From Bacillota bacterium (GTDB lineage: Bacteria; Bacillota; Clostridia; Acetivibrionales; DSM-1351), in the NCBI GenBank assembly GCA_023397905.1, contig JAEWSZ010000059.1, positions 14,219 through 78,218 of the forward strand: a stretch of 64,000 bases of DNA. Reading direction: 5' to 3'. Under the pieces are notes generated by a model. It saw only the letters and a program-made list of their open reading frames with translations. It searched no databases and was not told where the DNA came from. The position numbers and the translations under genes are program-made. This document shows positions 35,810 to 44,407 of the stretch, in pieces. Position 1 is the stretch's first letter. Each line of letters starts with the position of its first letter.

Positions 35810-36310
35810 TCAGAGCTTCACATCAAACAGATTTCTCTTCTTTGTGTCCCCTGTATTGCCCGAACTGCCGTAGCTATTTGTAAACGTATCGATGCTTGTC
35901 ATCATGTTTATGGAAAAATCAATATATTCCAATGAATTCTTAATTAATTTCGAATTCAGTTCATTCGTATTTTTCAGTTCTTCTATATTTTTAACCATCT
36001 TTTCCTGACAGGCCTTCAGCTCAGCGGCCTCTTTTTTGCTCAATTGTTCCGCAAGACCTGAAATTGTCACATCCTCCGGCTTCTGGCCGAGTTCCGCGCA
36101 CAATTTGCCAACTATCTTTTCCCTCTGGTCTTCCAGCTTTGAAATTTTAATGACCAACGTTTGCTCTATCTTTACAATATTCTCCAATTCATTGACTTTT
36201 CCCTCAATAATTAAATTGGTTTTATTATTGGATATTTTAGAAAGCGTGTCATATATCTCATTTTCCTGATTGAGAATCTCCGCCAGCTGCCCTATCAATC
36301 CTGCTTCCAT
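35810..36310 (-). CDS. flgN: FlgN, export chaperone for FlgK and FlgL
   Basis: A 166-aa helical protein with long heptad-like stretches and the family tail KKRNLFDVKL. FlgN holds FlgK and FlgL for export. The GTG at 36322 is close to the ribosome site GGGGGTG and ATG at 36310 with 9-nt spacing is preferred. It follows flgM and precedes the two flgK genes, the standard order. Confidence 0.85.
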   Translation of the reverse strand: MEAGLIGQLAEILNQENEIYDTLSKISNNKTNLIIEGKVNELENIVKIEQTLVIKISKLEDQREKIVGKLCAELGQKPEDVTISGLAEQLSKKEAAELKACQEKMVKNIEELKNTNELNSKLIKNSLEYIDFSINMMTSIDTFTNSYGSSGNTGDTKKRNLFDVKL

Positions 36311-36376
36311 ATTACAATACACCCCCGAGCATTAAAGCATCTCTCAAATAAATACTAAATAAAAAATCAAATCCAT

Positions 36377-36664
36377 TTAAGCCTTCTTATCCAATACGGA
36401 TTTTCCAAGCTTTTCTACTATTTCTCTTCCGCTCACATCATATCTTCCTGATTTATAAGCTTCAGCAAACTCATCCACCTTGTTCTGCCTTACATCCGGA
36501 GTATCCTTCAGGGCTTTTGAAACCGTCTGATAATCCATGGCGTTGCTGGATATGGACACAACATCCTTCTTAGGAGCAACTGAACTCACTTTATTAACTT
36601 TTTCAACAGGCTTTTGTGTTTCATAAACTTTTGACACATTGTAGATATCACCTGTGATTTTCAT
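36377..36664 (-). CDS. flgM: FlgM, anti-sigma-28 factor
   Basis: A 95-aa anti-sigma factor that keeps sigma-28 inactive until the hook is complete. The C-terminal binding helices are visible: VSISSNAMDYQTVSKAL and RQNKVDEFAEAYKSGRYDVS. ATG at 36664 is 6 nt after GGGTG; the longer frame at 36697 has no ribosome site. A sigma-28 promoter lies about 50 nt upstream, the usual autoregulation. Confidence 0.93.
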   Translation of the reverse strand: MKITGDIYNVSKVYETQKPVEKVNKVSSVAPKKDVVSISSNAMDYQTVSKALKDTPDVRQNKVDEFAEAYKSGRYDVSGREIVEKLGKSVLDKKA

Positions 36665-36716
36665 CTGACACACCCACTTTCTAAATTGCGTAACCAAATC
36701 TGAACTTCTATATTTA

Positions 36717-36743
36717 TTATCGACAGTTTAGTAAATTTATTTA
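36717..36743 (-). promoter_or_regulatory. Sigma-28 promoter for flgM-flgN-flgK-flgL
   Basis: TAAA (36740-36743), 15-nt spacer and GTCGATAA (36717-36724) on the minus strand; only one base differs from GCCGATAA. It stands 53 nt before the flgM ATG. Confidence 0.85.
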
Positions 36744-36773
36744 GTATTGTATTTTTATTTTTTATGAAATATA

Positions 36774-36828
36774 AAAAAGAATACGGCAAAAGTATCCTGA
36801 ATTAAGTACTTTTGAGGTATTCTTTTTC
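36774..36828 (-). terminator. Terminator of the sugar ABC operon
   Basis: Long stem with arms AAAAAGAATAC/GTATTCTTTTT, an internal bulge and inner arms CAAAAGTA/TACTTTTG, with U-run on the minus strand. It lies just after the permease stop at 36845 and before the flgM promoter. Confidence 0.85.
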
Positions 36829-36844
36829 CTGGGAAATTGTATTT

Positions 36845-37669
36845 TCAGCCTTTAACCGCTCCTGCTGTTATTCCTTCTATGATATATTTCTGGAAAAGGA
36901 AATAAAAAACTATTACCGGCAATGTGGTTATAACCAGCGACGCCAGTACATTTGACCATTCGGTGTTGTATTTATCGAAAAACATGTAGCTTGAAAGCAC
37001 CAGTGTATAATTGTTGGAATCCAGCATAAGCATCGGAAGCATAAAGTCGTTCCAGAACCATAATATGTCCAGAATGGCAATTGTAGCCGTAATAGGCGTC
37101 AGCAGCGGAAATATTATTTTGAAAAATAGCTGCAGCTGTCCGCAGCCGTCCACCGTAGCCGACTCATCCAGCTGGACCGGAATGGATTTTACAAAGCCGT
37201 GGTACAGAAATACCGCCATATTTACCCCCAGACCGATATATATAAGCCCTAACCCCACACTTTTTCCCTGTATGTGCAGGGCGCCGGAAACCTTCATCAA
37301 AGTGATCATTATTGTGTGAAAGGGAACCAGTATGGAGGAAACAAATATAAGAAAAATAAAACCGCTCAGTTTGGAGGATGTCCGTGAAAGCTTATAACCC
37401 GCCATGGAGCTGAACACAATAATACCGCAAAGTCCTATTGCAGTGATTATCAAGGTATTGAAAAAGCTTTTCAGCAGGTCCATTTTTGTCAGGGCTTCCC
37501 TGTAATTTTCCAGGGTTGGATGCAGCGGGAAGCTGAGAACCGATTTGAACATATCCCCCTGGCTTTTTAAGGAATTTATCACCGCCATATACAGAGGAAA
37601 CAGTGTAAATATGCCCAGTACGATCAATACTATCCATACGGTTACGCCTAAAGCGCTGGTCTTCTTCAT
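36845..37669 (-). CDS. Sugar ABC transporter permease, MalG-like
   Basis: Inner-membrane permease of a CUT1-type importer: about six membrane segments and the EAA-loop LDESATVDGCGQLQLFFKIIFPLL near residue 185 that docks the ATPase. The 274-aa length is typical. It overlaps the stop of the first permease by one base (TAATG). No ATP-binding subunit is encoded nearby, so a shared MsmX-type ATPase elsewhere probably serves it. The sugar is not known. Confidence 0.92.
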   Translation of the reverse strand: MKKTSALGVTVWIVLIVLGIFTLFPLYMAVINSLKSQGDMFKSVLSFPLHPTLENYREALTKMDLLKSFFNTLIITAIGLCGIIVFSSMAGYKLSRTSSKLSGFIFLIFVSSILVPFHTIMITLMKVSGALHIQGKSVGLGLIYIGLGVNMAVFLYHGFVKSIPVQLDESATVDGCGQLQLFFKIIFPLLTPITATIAILDILWFWNDFMLPMLMLDSNNYTLVLSSYMFFDKYNTEWSNVLASLVITTLPVIVFYFLFQKYIIEGITAGAVKG

Positions 37670-38556
37670 TACAGCTCCACCTCTTTCCTCTTCATGACGA
37701 TTACCTGTACCAGTGCAATGATCAGAACTATAACGAACAGTATTATTGCTTTGGCGCTGGCATACCCATACCGCAGATTCTGTGCGAAAGCCTCTGAAAA
37801 AATATTGAAGGTGAAGGTCTCGGTGGCTCTTCCCGGGCCGCCCCTGGTCAATCCGTACACCACGTCAAACACTTTGATCGAAGCATTCAGTGTCAGGAAG
37901 GAACAAATGGTCACCGCATGGTAAATAAGGGGCAGCGTTATGTGCAGAAAATTCTGGAGGGGGTTCACTCCGTCAATCAGCGCCGCCTCTTTTATCTCCT
38001 TTGGAACGCCCTGCAGGGCGGCCATGTAAATCACCATGTAATACCCCACTCCTGCCCAGAGTGAAACTGCTATGATGCAGTAAAAGGACAGGTTTGTATT
38101 TCCGATCCAGGATTGGTCCAGAAATTTTAAAAAGGTATTTTCCGCTACACTGGGGAGGACCTTTGAAAATATAAAGGTCCACATGAGGCTGCCTATAATG
38201 AGGCTTATCATATTGGGCGCAAAAAACACCGTTCTCAGCAGGGACTTCAATCTCACCTTTGACTCAATCATCACGGCAAGCAGCATGGCGAATACATTTT
38301 CAAGAATCACCATGACCACCACGTATTTCAAAGTAAAAACCGTCGCCTGCATAAAGTACTTATCCCCGGAAAATGCCTCTATATAGTTCTTTATGCCCAC
38401 AAAGTCATACTGCCTGCTGAGGCCGTTCCAGTCTGTCAGGCTGTATATAATGCCGCCTATCATGGGTATTACCAGAAAAATAATGTAAAACAGCAATGCA
38501 GGCAGGCAAAAAAGCACCACCGACAGATTTTCCTTATGCCATCTTTTTAGTGTCAT
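37669..38556 (-). CDS. Sugar ABC transporter permease, MalF/UgpA-like
   Basis: Partner permease of 295 aa with six membrane segments and the EAA motif IKEAALIDGVNPLQNFLHITLPL near residue 190. The segment YSLTDWNG near the N-terminus is typical of this subfamily. AAGGAG precedes the ATG. A perfect 15-bp stem-loop lies between this gene and the binding protein, which may set the protein ratio. Confidence 0.92.
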   Translation of the reverse strand: MTLKRWHKENLSVVLFCLPALLFYIIFLVIPMIGGIIYSLTDWNGLSRQYDFVGIKNYIEAFSGDKYFMQATVFTLKYVVVMVILENVFAMLLAVMIESKVRLKSLLRTVFFAPNMISLIIGSLMWTFIFSKVLPSVAENTFLKFLDQSWIGNTNLSFYCIIAVSLWAGVGYYMVIYMAALQGVPKEIKEAALIDGVNPLQNFLHITLPLIYHAVTICSFLTLNASIKVFDVVYGLTRGGPGRATETFTFNIFSEAFAQNLRYGYASAKAIILFVIVLIIALVQVIVMKRKEVEL

Positions 38557-38579
38557 ATAGCACGCTCCTTGCTACGATT

Positions 38580-38617
38580 ATAAATGTAAAGCGGCCGGAT
38601 GACCGCTTTACATTTAT
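38580..38617 (-). repeat. Intercistronic 15-bp perfect stem-loop
   Basis: Arms ATAAATGTAAAGCGG (38580-38594) and its exact complement (38603-38617), 8-nt loop. No U-run follows on the minus strand, so a processing or stability hairpin after the binding-protein gene is more likely than a full terminator. Confidence 0.75.
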
Positions 38618-38648
38618 ATAAAAATTTATAAAATGGATTTTCCCGCTT

Positions 38649-39962
38649 CTATTTAGAGTTTGCTACCGCATCCTTCCAGGCCTTATCCAGTTCTTTTACA
38701 GCTTCGTCTCTTGTGAGCTTTTTGCTGTAGTAATTCTGGTATATGGGGCCGGACGCATCTTTAACCGCCGAAGGAATATACCTCTCCTGCACCGACTTGC
38801 CATCCTTGACATATGTCATAATTTCCTGTATCCATGGATTCATTTCATATGTGTGGATATTTGCCACAGGATTGAACTGCATGGATTGATAGAAATTATT
38901 TGAATCCTGATCGTCCAGAACATAATTTAAGAAATCAATGGCAACATCTTTGTTCTTGCTGTCCGGTGTAGCCGCAAGGCTGGTGGATACAGATGTTACG
39001 GCCACGGTATGACTGGGATCGTCGTCCATTGGGAAGGGAGCGACGCCCAGAGGGAAATCCTTATTTGCCTTTAAGATGGATTCCGAGAACCAGGGCCCCT
39101 GGAACCACATTGCAGCCTTTCCGTTTGCAAATTCGGCTGCTCCGTCGTCTCCGCCGACCTCAAACATCCTCTTGGAGTCGCCGTATGAATTTACAAAATC
39201 CATTACGTCAAATATCTGAGGATATGTGCCGTAGCTTGCTTTTCCCTGATCCATCTTTTCTATGAATTCAGTATCGAGCTTATTGTATATGGTTACCGAG
39301 TAATATGCCAGGAATAATTGAGGTATCCAGGCGTCCTTGTATGTGAGAAGGAAAGGAGTGATATTTTTTTCCTTCAGCTTCTTTGCCACATCTTTCATTT
39401 CGGTGAGGGTTTGAGGAGGCGTGATCCCATTGTCCTGGAAAATCTTTTTGTTGTACAGGTATCCCCATGCGACGCTCTCCAGTGGCACAGCACATACTTT
39501 TCCATCGTATGTTACGGAATTTTTAGCGCTGTCCAGCAGCTTTCCAACAAAGGGCTGACTAGACAGATCGGTGAGATATCCCGCTTTATAATAATTCGGG
39601 ATGTTATTTACAGCGTGAAGCGCATAGACGTCAACTGAACCTCCGGCGGCCAGCTTGGCTTTTAAAAGCTGCTCCGAATTGTCTCCGCCCGGCATATTCA
39701 GGTCATACTTAAGATCATAGTTGTATTTATCCGCAAATTGCTTCAGATAGCCGTCAAACTGATCCTTGAATCTTGAAAGTCCCGGAAGGACCAGGTTGAG
39801 CTCAGCTTTTTTCTTTTCCTGTGTTTGCATACTATTGCTCGCGGTTGTGGAGCCGGACTGCGTCGAATTCCCCGCGCCTGTATTTGTGGCGGAAGTACCG
39901 CAGCCTGCAAGCAATGAAATAAGGATTGCAATTACAATAGTCAAGGATATTGATTTTCTCAT
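38649..39962 (-). CDS. Extracellular sugar-binding lipoprotein
   Basis: Family 1 solute-binding protein of 437 aa, first gene of the ABC operon. The signal peptide ends in the lipobox LLAGC (Cys near 21), followed by a Ser/Thr-rich linker and the two-lobed binding domain with ALHAVNNIPNYYKAGYLTDL and a KAAMWFQGPWF segment. GGAGGAGAC lies just before the ATG. The ligand cannot be read from sequence; an oligosaccharide is likely because of the YesM/YesN pair upstream. Confidence 0.92.
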   Translation of the reverse strand: MRKSISLTIVIAILISLLAGCGTSATNTGAGNSTQSGSTTASNSMQTQEKKKAELNLVLPGLSRFKDQFDGYLKQFADKYNYDLKYDLNMPGGDNSEQLLKAKLAAGGSVDVYALHAVNNIPNYYKAGYLTDLSSQPFVGKLLDSAKNSVTYDGKVCAVPLESVAWGYLYNKKIFQDNGITPPQTLTEMKDVAKKLKEKNITPFLLTYKDAWIPQLFLAYYSVTIYNKLDTEFIEKMDQGKASYGTYPQIFDVMDFVNSYGDSKRMFEVGGDDGAAEFANGKAAMWFQGPWFSESILKANKDFPLGVAPFPMDDDPSHTVAVTSVSTSLAATPDSKNKDVAIDFLNYVLDDQDSNNFYQSMQFNPVANIHTYEMNPWIQEIMTYVKDGKSVQERYIPSAVKDASGPIYQNYYSKKLTRDEAVKELDKAWKDAVANSK

Positions 39963-40082
39963 TATGTCTCCTCCATCGTATTTGTAAAATTATAAGGGCC
40001 CCTGTTAATGATTATAGGCAAAATAAATAATTTTACTATTCTACGTTATTGATGAAAGGAGCTGTAATATATTGATGAGCTC

Positions 40083-41162
40083 TTATCTCATTTTGGCCGG
40101 GGATATGCCGAAATATTTCTTGAAAAGTTTATGAAAATAAAGTATGTCGGTGTAGCCCACCATCTCGGAGACCGATTTTATGCTGAGCTTGCTGCTCAAT
40201 ATGATTTCTCTGGCCTTCTGCATCCTGAGCTCAATAATATAATCGGTCAGATTTTTACCGTAAGTACCTTTAAAAGTCCTGCTCAAATGCTCTTTTGAAA
40301 TAAAAAAAGTATTGGACAGGCTTTCCAGGGTTATTTTTTCAGTGAAATGGAGGTCTACATAATCCTTTACCATGCCGATGGTATTCCTGTTATCTTTTTT
40401 CCGCCTGTTGACGGATGACAAAACGACAAGCTCAAACAGATTGCAAAGCCTCTCCAACAAGCCTTTCACCGTCATGGGCAAGTCGTTCTCCGAGGAGAAT
40501 CTGTCTATATTCGCCAGTACCTCATCCAGTTCATAGCCCCTTTCCGTTATCTGTTCCTTTATGAGAAAAATAAATTCCGCATAGACCCTGCTGAGCTCAG
40601 CGGAGTCAATACCCTCCAGAGCTTCAAGCTCGGAACAGAACATGGCTGTCGTACTCTTTACCGCTTCGCCGTTGAGCTCATTCAAAAGCGTAAAAATTAT
40701 CTTTTTGTATTTTACGATAAGCTTCAGCACATCCGTTCTGACAGATTGCGTCAGCTCATATATGATATTGGCCTGACCTTCTCTTTCGGCCTCGATTTCT
40801 TCAACGCATCTTTTCAAGGCGTTATTGATGTCATCCGAGTCAAAGGGCTTTAAAATATACTCATTGACCTTTGAGCGTATGGCCTGCTTTGTATATTCGA
40901 AATCGTCATATCCGCTGACCACTATTTTTTTAATGCAGGGCTGAACCTGTTCAAGCTGCTTCAGCAGCTCTACACCGTCTACCTCGGGCATTCTCATATC
41001 CAGCACAATAATATCCGCCCTGATGCTCTTCAAAAGCTCCATTGCCGACCTCCCGTCGTCCGCTTCGCCGGCAATCTCTATTCCTAATTCATCCCAATTT
41101 CCAAGGTTTCGCACAAGATCTCTGGTCCACTTTTCATCATCAACTATAGCTAATTTATACAT
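40083..41162 (-). CDS. YesN-type response regulator with AraC DNA-binding domain
   Basis: A 359-aa regulator: receiver domain (1-120) with acid pocket VDDE, phospho-Asp in IIVLDMRMP (Asp54) and Lys in YILKPF; a helical middle; and a C-terminal pair of AraC helix-turn-helix motifs (about 255-355, ending KKYFGISPAKMR). It probably activates the sugar ABC operon immediately downstream. Its ATG abuts the stop of the kinase gene (TAAATG). Confidence 0.92.
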   Translation of the reverse strand: MYKLAIVDDEKWTRDLVRNLGNWDELGIEIAGEADDGRSAMELLKSIRADIIVLDMRMPEVDGVELLKQLEQVQPCIKKIVVSGYDDFEYTKQAIRSKVNEYILKPFDSDDINNALKRCVEEIEAEREGQANIIYELTQSVRTDVLKLIVKYKKIIFTLLNELNGEAVKSTTAMFCSELEALEGIDSAELSRVYAEFIFLIKEQITERGYELDEVLANIDRFSSENDLPMTVKGLLERLCNLFELVVLSSVNRRKKDNRNTIGMVKDYVDLHFTEKITLESLSNTFFISKEHLSRTFKGTYGKNLTDYIIELRMQKAREIILSSKLSIKSVSEMVGYTDILYFHKLFKKYFGISPAKMR

Positions 41163-42995
41163 TTATTCAGCCTCCGGTAAAGTAACTGGAATCCTAATGG
41201 TAACTTTTGTCCCTTCCGACCTGCGGCTTTCAATATGCAGTCCGTATTCCATCCCAAAAGACAATTTCAGTCTGGAATCCACATTTTTGAAGCCAAGACT
41301 CTTTGTAAAATTGAAAATTTCATCCTGCTCAAGGTTCCTGCGTATTTCCTCCATTTTTTCAGCCTCTATGCCAACCCCGTTGTCAATTATTTCAAATATG
41401 ACAAAATCCTCCTCCCTGCGCCCCCTTATGGTTATCTGCCATGGGCCGCCCTTCGTGTCAAGCCCATGGACAAACGCATTCTCGACTATGGGCTGAATGC
41501 ACAGCTTTGGGATAACGTACGGATAAATTTCCTCATCTGTCTGCAGCTCCACTCTGAGCTTGTCCTGATGACGCAAAAGCTGAATTGTCAGATAATTTTT
41601 TACATGAAGTACCTCCTGCTCTATTTTTACCATATCATCCTGGGTCTTTATGGTATATCTGAATATGTCGCTCAAGGCCTTGGTCACCGTCAATATTTCC
41701 GGGACGCCTTTTGAAACGGCCATTCCACCCACAAGCATGAGCGAATTGTATAGAAAATGCGGATTTACCTGGGCCTGCAGCGCCTTGAGCTGTGCGGTCC
41801 TTTTCTCAATTTTGCTCTTGTATTCGGTATTTATCAATTCCTTAATCTGCCCTATCATCTGGACAAAGCTCCTCTCAAGAATGCCTATTTCATCCTTGTG
41901 GAACTTATTTATATTGAGCTCAAATTTGTTGGCTCCAACCTCCTTCATGGACTTGGCGAGGCTGATGACCGGCCTGGTAATTGTAAATGCCACGATTGTA
42001 GAAATCAATATGGATACAAATATAAAAATGATACCGGCCAGGATGCTAAAGCCCAGGGTCTGCCGGGAACTGCTGCCTATTGCGCTGTAGGGTATGGTTT
42101 TAACTATACAGAAGCTCCCCGTTCTGTCCCATTGATAAAAAAAGTAATTGGAATCGAGCTTCCCGTAGTTTCTTTCATTTTCCTTGTCCGAAACAATGCG
42201 CTCAAGCGTAGAATCACTCTCCAGCACACCGGTGTTATTTTTGTAAGGATTGTATGCAATTTTTCCGTTTTTGTCAATAATAAAAAGCATTCCCGCATTA
42301 TCGGAGGCAAGCATGTCCAGCACGCTGTCCAGCGCCTCCCAGCGTATGTCGAAAACTATATCGCAGATTATTTTCTTGGTTTCAAAATCCCTCATGCTCC
42401 TTACGAGAGACACCCCGTTAACATATCCTTCATAGGTGTCCACCACATTGTTATCCGTTATAATCCGGGGATATTTCCTGTTCAGCAAAACCGACTTCTG
42501 ATTTTTCTGGTCATAGCCCCACAATTGATCTTTGGTAGAATCGTGGTCCAGTATGAGCATATTTGTCTCACTTCTGAAATAGAGCATTTTGTTTCTGATA
42601 AGCAGTGATATGCCCTCCAGCTGCCTCTTGGAATAGAACAGCGAGAAAATTTTATCTGAAATGTATTTCTGGTTCTCAAAGGAAACGGAGGCGCCGGAAT
42701 TATATGCTTCCATGTCCGAAACCAGAGTGCTGTCGGCCATAAATGAAAACAGTGCGTCGTCATGCTGCTGTATAATGTCGTCGGCATACTTTCCGCTCCA
42801 TATGATCTCATTTACATTTGACTGTACGATTTCCTTCTCCATGGCTTTGGTAGAATTGTTGAAGGATATGCTGATAACTATTATCATTGGAATGCTGGTA
42901 CAGATTATCATGAGAATGATCAGCCTGTTTTTAAGACTTTTATCGAAATTGTCCACAACTTTTCCCAGCAGGGAAAAAATAGCTATTGATCTCAT
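41163..42995 (-). CDS. YesM-type sensor histidine kinase
   Basis: A 610-aa membrane kinase: first membrane segment about 25-47, an outside Cache-like sensor (50-305), second membrane segment about 312-340, HAMP, and a His_kinase domain with QVNPHFLYNSL (His near 410) and ATPase motifs ENAFVHGLD and DNGVGIE. Such LytS/YesM-family kinases sense extracellular sugars and act with YesN regulators. AGGTGAC precedes the ATG. Confidence 0.93.
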   Translation of the reverse strand: MRSIAIFSLLGKVVDNFDKSLKNRLIILMIICTSIPMIIVISISFNNSTKAMEKEIVQSNVNEIIWSGKYADDIIQQHDDALFSFMADSTLVSDMEAYNSGASVSFENQKYISDKIFSLFYSKRQLEGISLLIRNKMLYFRSETNMLILDHDSTKDQLWGYDQKNQKSVLLNRKYPRIITDNNVVDTYEGYVNGVSLVRSMRDFETKKIICDIVFDIRWEALDSVLDMLASDNAGMLFIIDKNGKIAYNPYKNNTGVLESDSTLERIVSDKENERNYGKLDSNYFFYQWDRTGSFCIVKTIPYSAIGSSSRQTLGFSILAGIIFIFVSILISTIVAFTITRPVISLAKSMKEVGANKFELNINKFHKDEIGILERSFVQMIGQIKELINTEYKSKIEKRTAQLKALQAQVNPHFLYNSLMLVGGMAVSKGVPEILTVTKALSDIFRYTIKTQDDMVKIEQEVLHVKNYLTIQLLRHQDKLRVELQTDEEIYPYVIPKLCIQPIVENAFVHGLDTKGGPWQITIRGRREEDFVIFEIIDNGVGIEAEKMEEIRRNLEQDEIFNFTKSLGFKNVDSRLKLSFGMEYGLHIESRRSEGTKVTIRIPVTLPEAE

Positions 42996-43059
42996 ATGTC
43001 ACCTGCGGCGTTATTAATATAGTCGGAACAAAGATGGCAAAGCCACTTTGTTTGCGCAT

Positions 43060-43081
43060 GTGCGGCTATTGCCGGCCGCAC
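43060..43081 (-). repeat. Short hairpin upstream of the histidine kinase gene
   Basis: A 7-bp perfect inverted repeat GTGCGGC/GCCGCAC around an 8-nt loop, about 65 nt before the kinase ATG. It may be in the leader of that gene. No U-run is attached. Confidence 0.4.
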
Positions 43082-43100
43082 TGTGCTTTTCACAGACAAT

Positions 43101-43146
43101 AAAAAAGAGTGCTTCAAAACTATATTCACGTAGCTTTGCAACACTC
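43101..43146 (-). terminator. Terminator after yvyF
   Basis: Imperfect 16-bp stem on the minus strand beginning GAGTG and closing with GCACTC, followed by TTTTTTATT. It ends the recD2-comF-yvyF unit and separates it from the kinase gene. Confidence 0.8.
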
Positions 43147-43161
43147 CTGACACTAAAAACC

Positions 43162-43581
43162 CTATATGTCTTTGTGCAAATATCTCATGCCGATACCTGT
43201 ATTCCGTTTGATTTCGCTGTCGTCCGGCTTTTCATTACGCCTTGCCACCGTTCCCGAAATGTCGTTATGGAGATGACCCTGGCATTCTGCGCAAAATCTG
43301 CCTGTTCTTATGGCTTTTCCGCATTTTTCACATTCCAGAATTATATTTGAGCCTTCCGTTATTTCCAGACGCCCTTCCCGCAGGAACATCTTGATCTTTT
43401 CAACGCTTACGTCACACTCCATGGACACCTGGGACAATGTAGCTCCCGGATTGGCGTACAGGTATTCCTTAACTTTTTTAAAAACTTCCTCATCGGCATT
43501 TCTGCAATCTATACAAATTGGCGGCCCTCCGATGTAGTTGTATAACCTTCCGCATCGTCTGCAATTTCTGACATCCGGCAT
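43162..43581 (-). CDS. yvyF: YvyF/TIGR03826 flagellar operon protein
   Basis: A 139-aa protein of the family encoded before flgM in Bacillota. Zinc-ribbon Cys pairs at the N-terminus (CRRCGRL...ICIDC) and the centre (CEKCGK...FCAEC) with a helix-turn-helix-like LSQVSMECDVSVEKIKMFLREG between. It may be a regulator. The frame can be extended to 43689 but the ATG at 43581 after AAAGGAGGGTG is clear. Here the usual neighbour flgM is about 6.5 kb away because the sugar ABC cluster lies between. Confidence 0.85.
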   Translation of the reverse strand: MPDVRNCRRCGRLYNYIGGPPICIDCRNADEEVFKKVKEYLYANPGATLSQVSMECDVSVEKIKMFLREGRLEITEGSNIILECEKCGKAIRTGRFCAECQGHLHNDISGTVARRNEKPDDSEIKRNTGIGMRYLHKDI

Positions 43582-43642
43582 AATATCACCCTCCTTTGGC
43601 AAATTGGTCCATTCCGGAAACTTGAATAAAAATATACTGCTA

Positions 43643-44308
43643 TTATTTCCTGGTTGTTGCAACAACCCCTGCCATGACCCTGGCGGCACCGGCTTGTTTA
43701 AGCACCTTGCTGCACTGGTTTACCGTACTTCCCGTAGTAATTATGTCATCTATAAGCAATATATTCTTGTTAAACACAGCCTCAGGAACAGTTATATCAA
43801 ATGCTCCTTCCAAATTAAACAGCCTCTCTTTTCTGCCCAACGCACTCTGGCTTTGGGATTCTGAGGTTTTAGTAAGGATGCTTGTTTTCACAGGTATATT
43901 TAATGTTCTGGCTACGCAATCCGCTATCAGCCCCGCCTGGTTGTACCCCCGCTGCTTTTTTCTGCTCCTGTGGAGCGGAACTGGGAGGATCAGGTCAATC
44001 TCCTCCGGCTTCAGAGTATTTTGCACCTTCAGTGCCAAAAGTTTGCCGAAAGCACGGTAATAGGAGGATTTATCGCTAAACTTAAACCGTTTTAAAGAAT
44101 TTTTCAGAGAATCCGTATATCTGCCTACACAAACAATTCCGTCACAATAGATCTCCAAATTCTCCGGCAAGCTTAAAAAATTGATGCTGTTATTGTAATA
44201 CTCCATGCCCTCCGCGCATTTCTCACACAAGCAGATAGGCGTTCCGGCACTTAATATGTCATTGCATAGTGCACATCTGGGAGGGAAAAAATACTCCAGC
44301 AGGCTAAT
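43643..44308 (-). CDS. comFC: ComF-family phosphoribosyltransferase-like protein (probable ATT start)
   Basis: Competence-related ComF protein with a PRPP-binding domain (LLIDDIITTGSTVNQ near the C-terminus) and, when read from further upstream than the first TTG, an N-terminal zinc finger (CALCND and ICLCEKC). No ATG, GTG or TTG exists before this finger. An AGGAGG at 44316-44321 stands 7 nt before ATT at 44308; from there the protein is 221 aa, the usual ComF length. The TTG at 44230 would remove half of the finger. The ATT start is inference. In Bacillus, ComFC acts in DNA uptake. Confidence 0.85.
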   Translation of the reverse strand: MSLLEYFFPPRCALCNDILSAGTPICLCEKCAEGMEYYNNSINFLSLPENLEIYCDGIVCVGRYTDSLKNSLKRFKFSDKSSYYRAFGKLLALKVQNTLKPEEIDLILPVPLHRSRKKQRGYNQAGLIADCVARTLNIPVKTSILTKTSESQSQSALGRKERLFNLEGAFDITVPEAVFNKNILLIDDIITTGSTVNQCSKVLKQAGAARVMAGVVATTRK

Positions 44309-44407
44309 AAATATCCCTCCTTTTATAACATTATTTTACATCACTTTTCAATTCAGTGCAACCAACAATATATTTATTCTGCATAACATGCCAAAATACC
44401 TCATATT

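Noticed and set aside
41757..42608. A 283-codon plus-strand frame opposite the histidine kinase
   Set aside because: The minus-strand kinase has all expected domains; the plus frame has no recognisable pattern.
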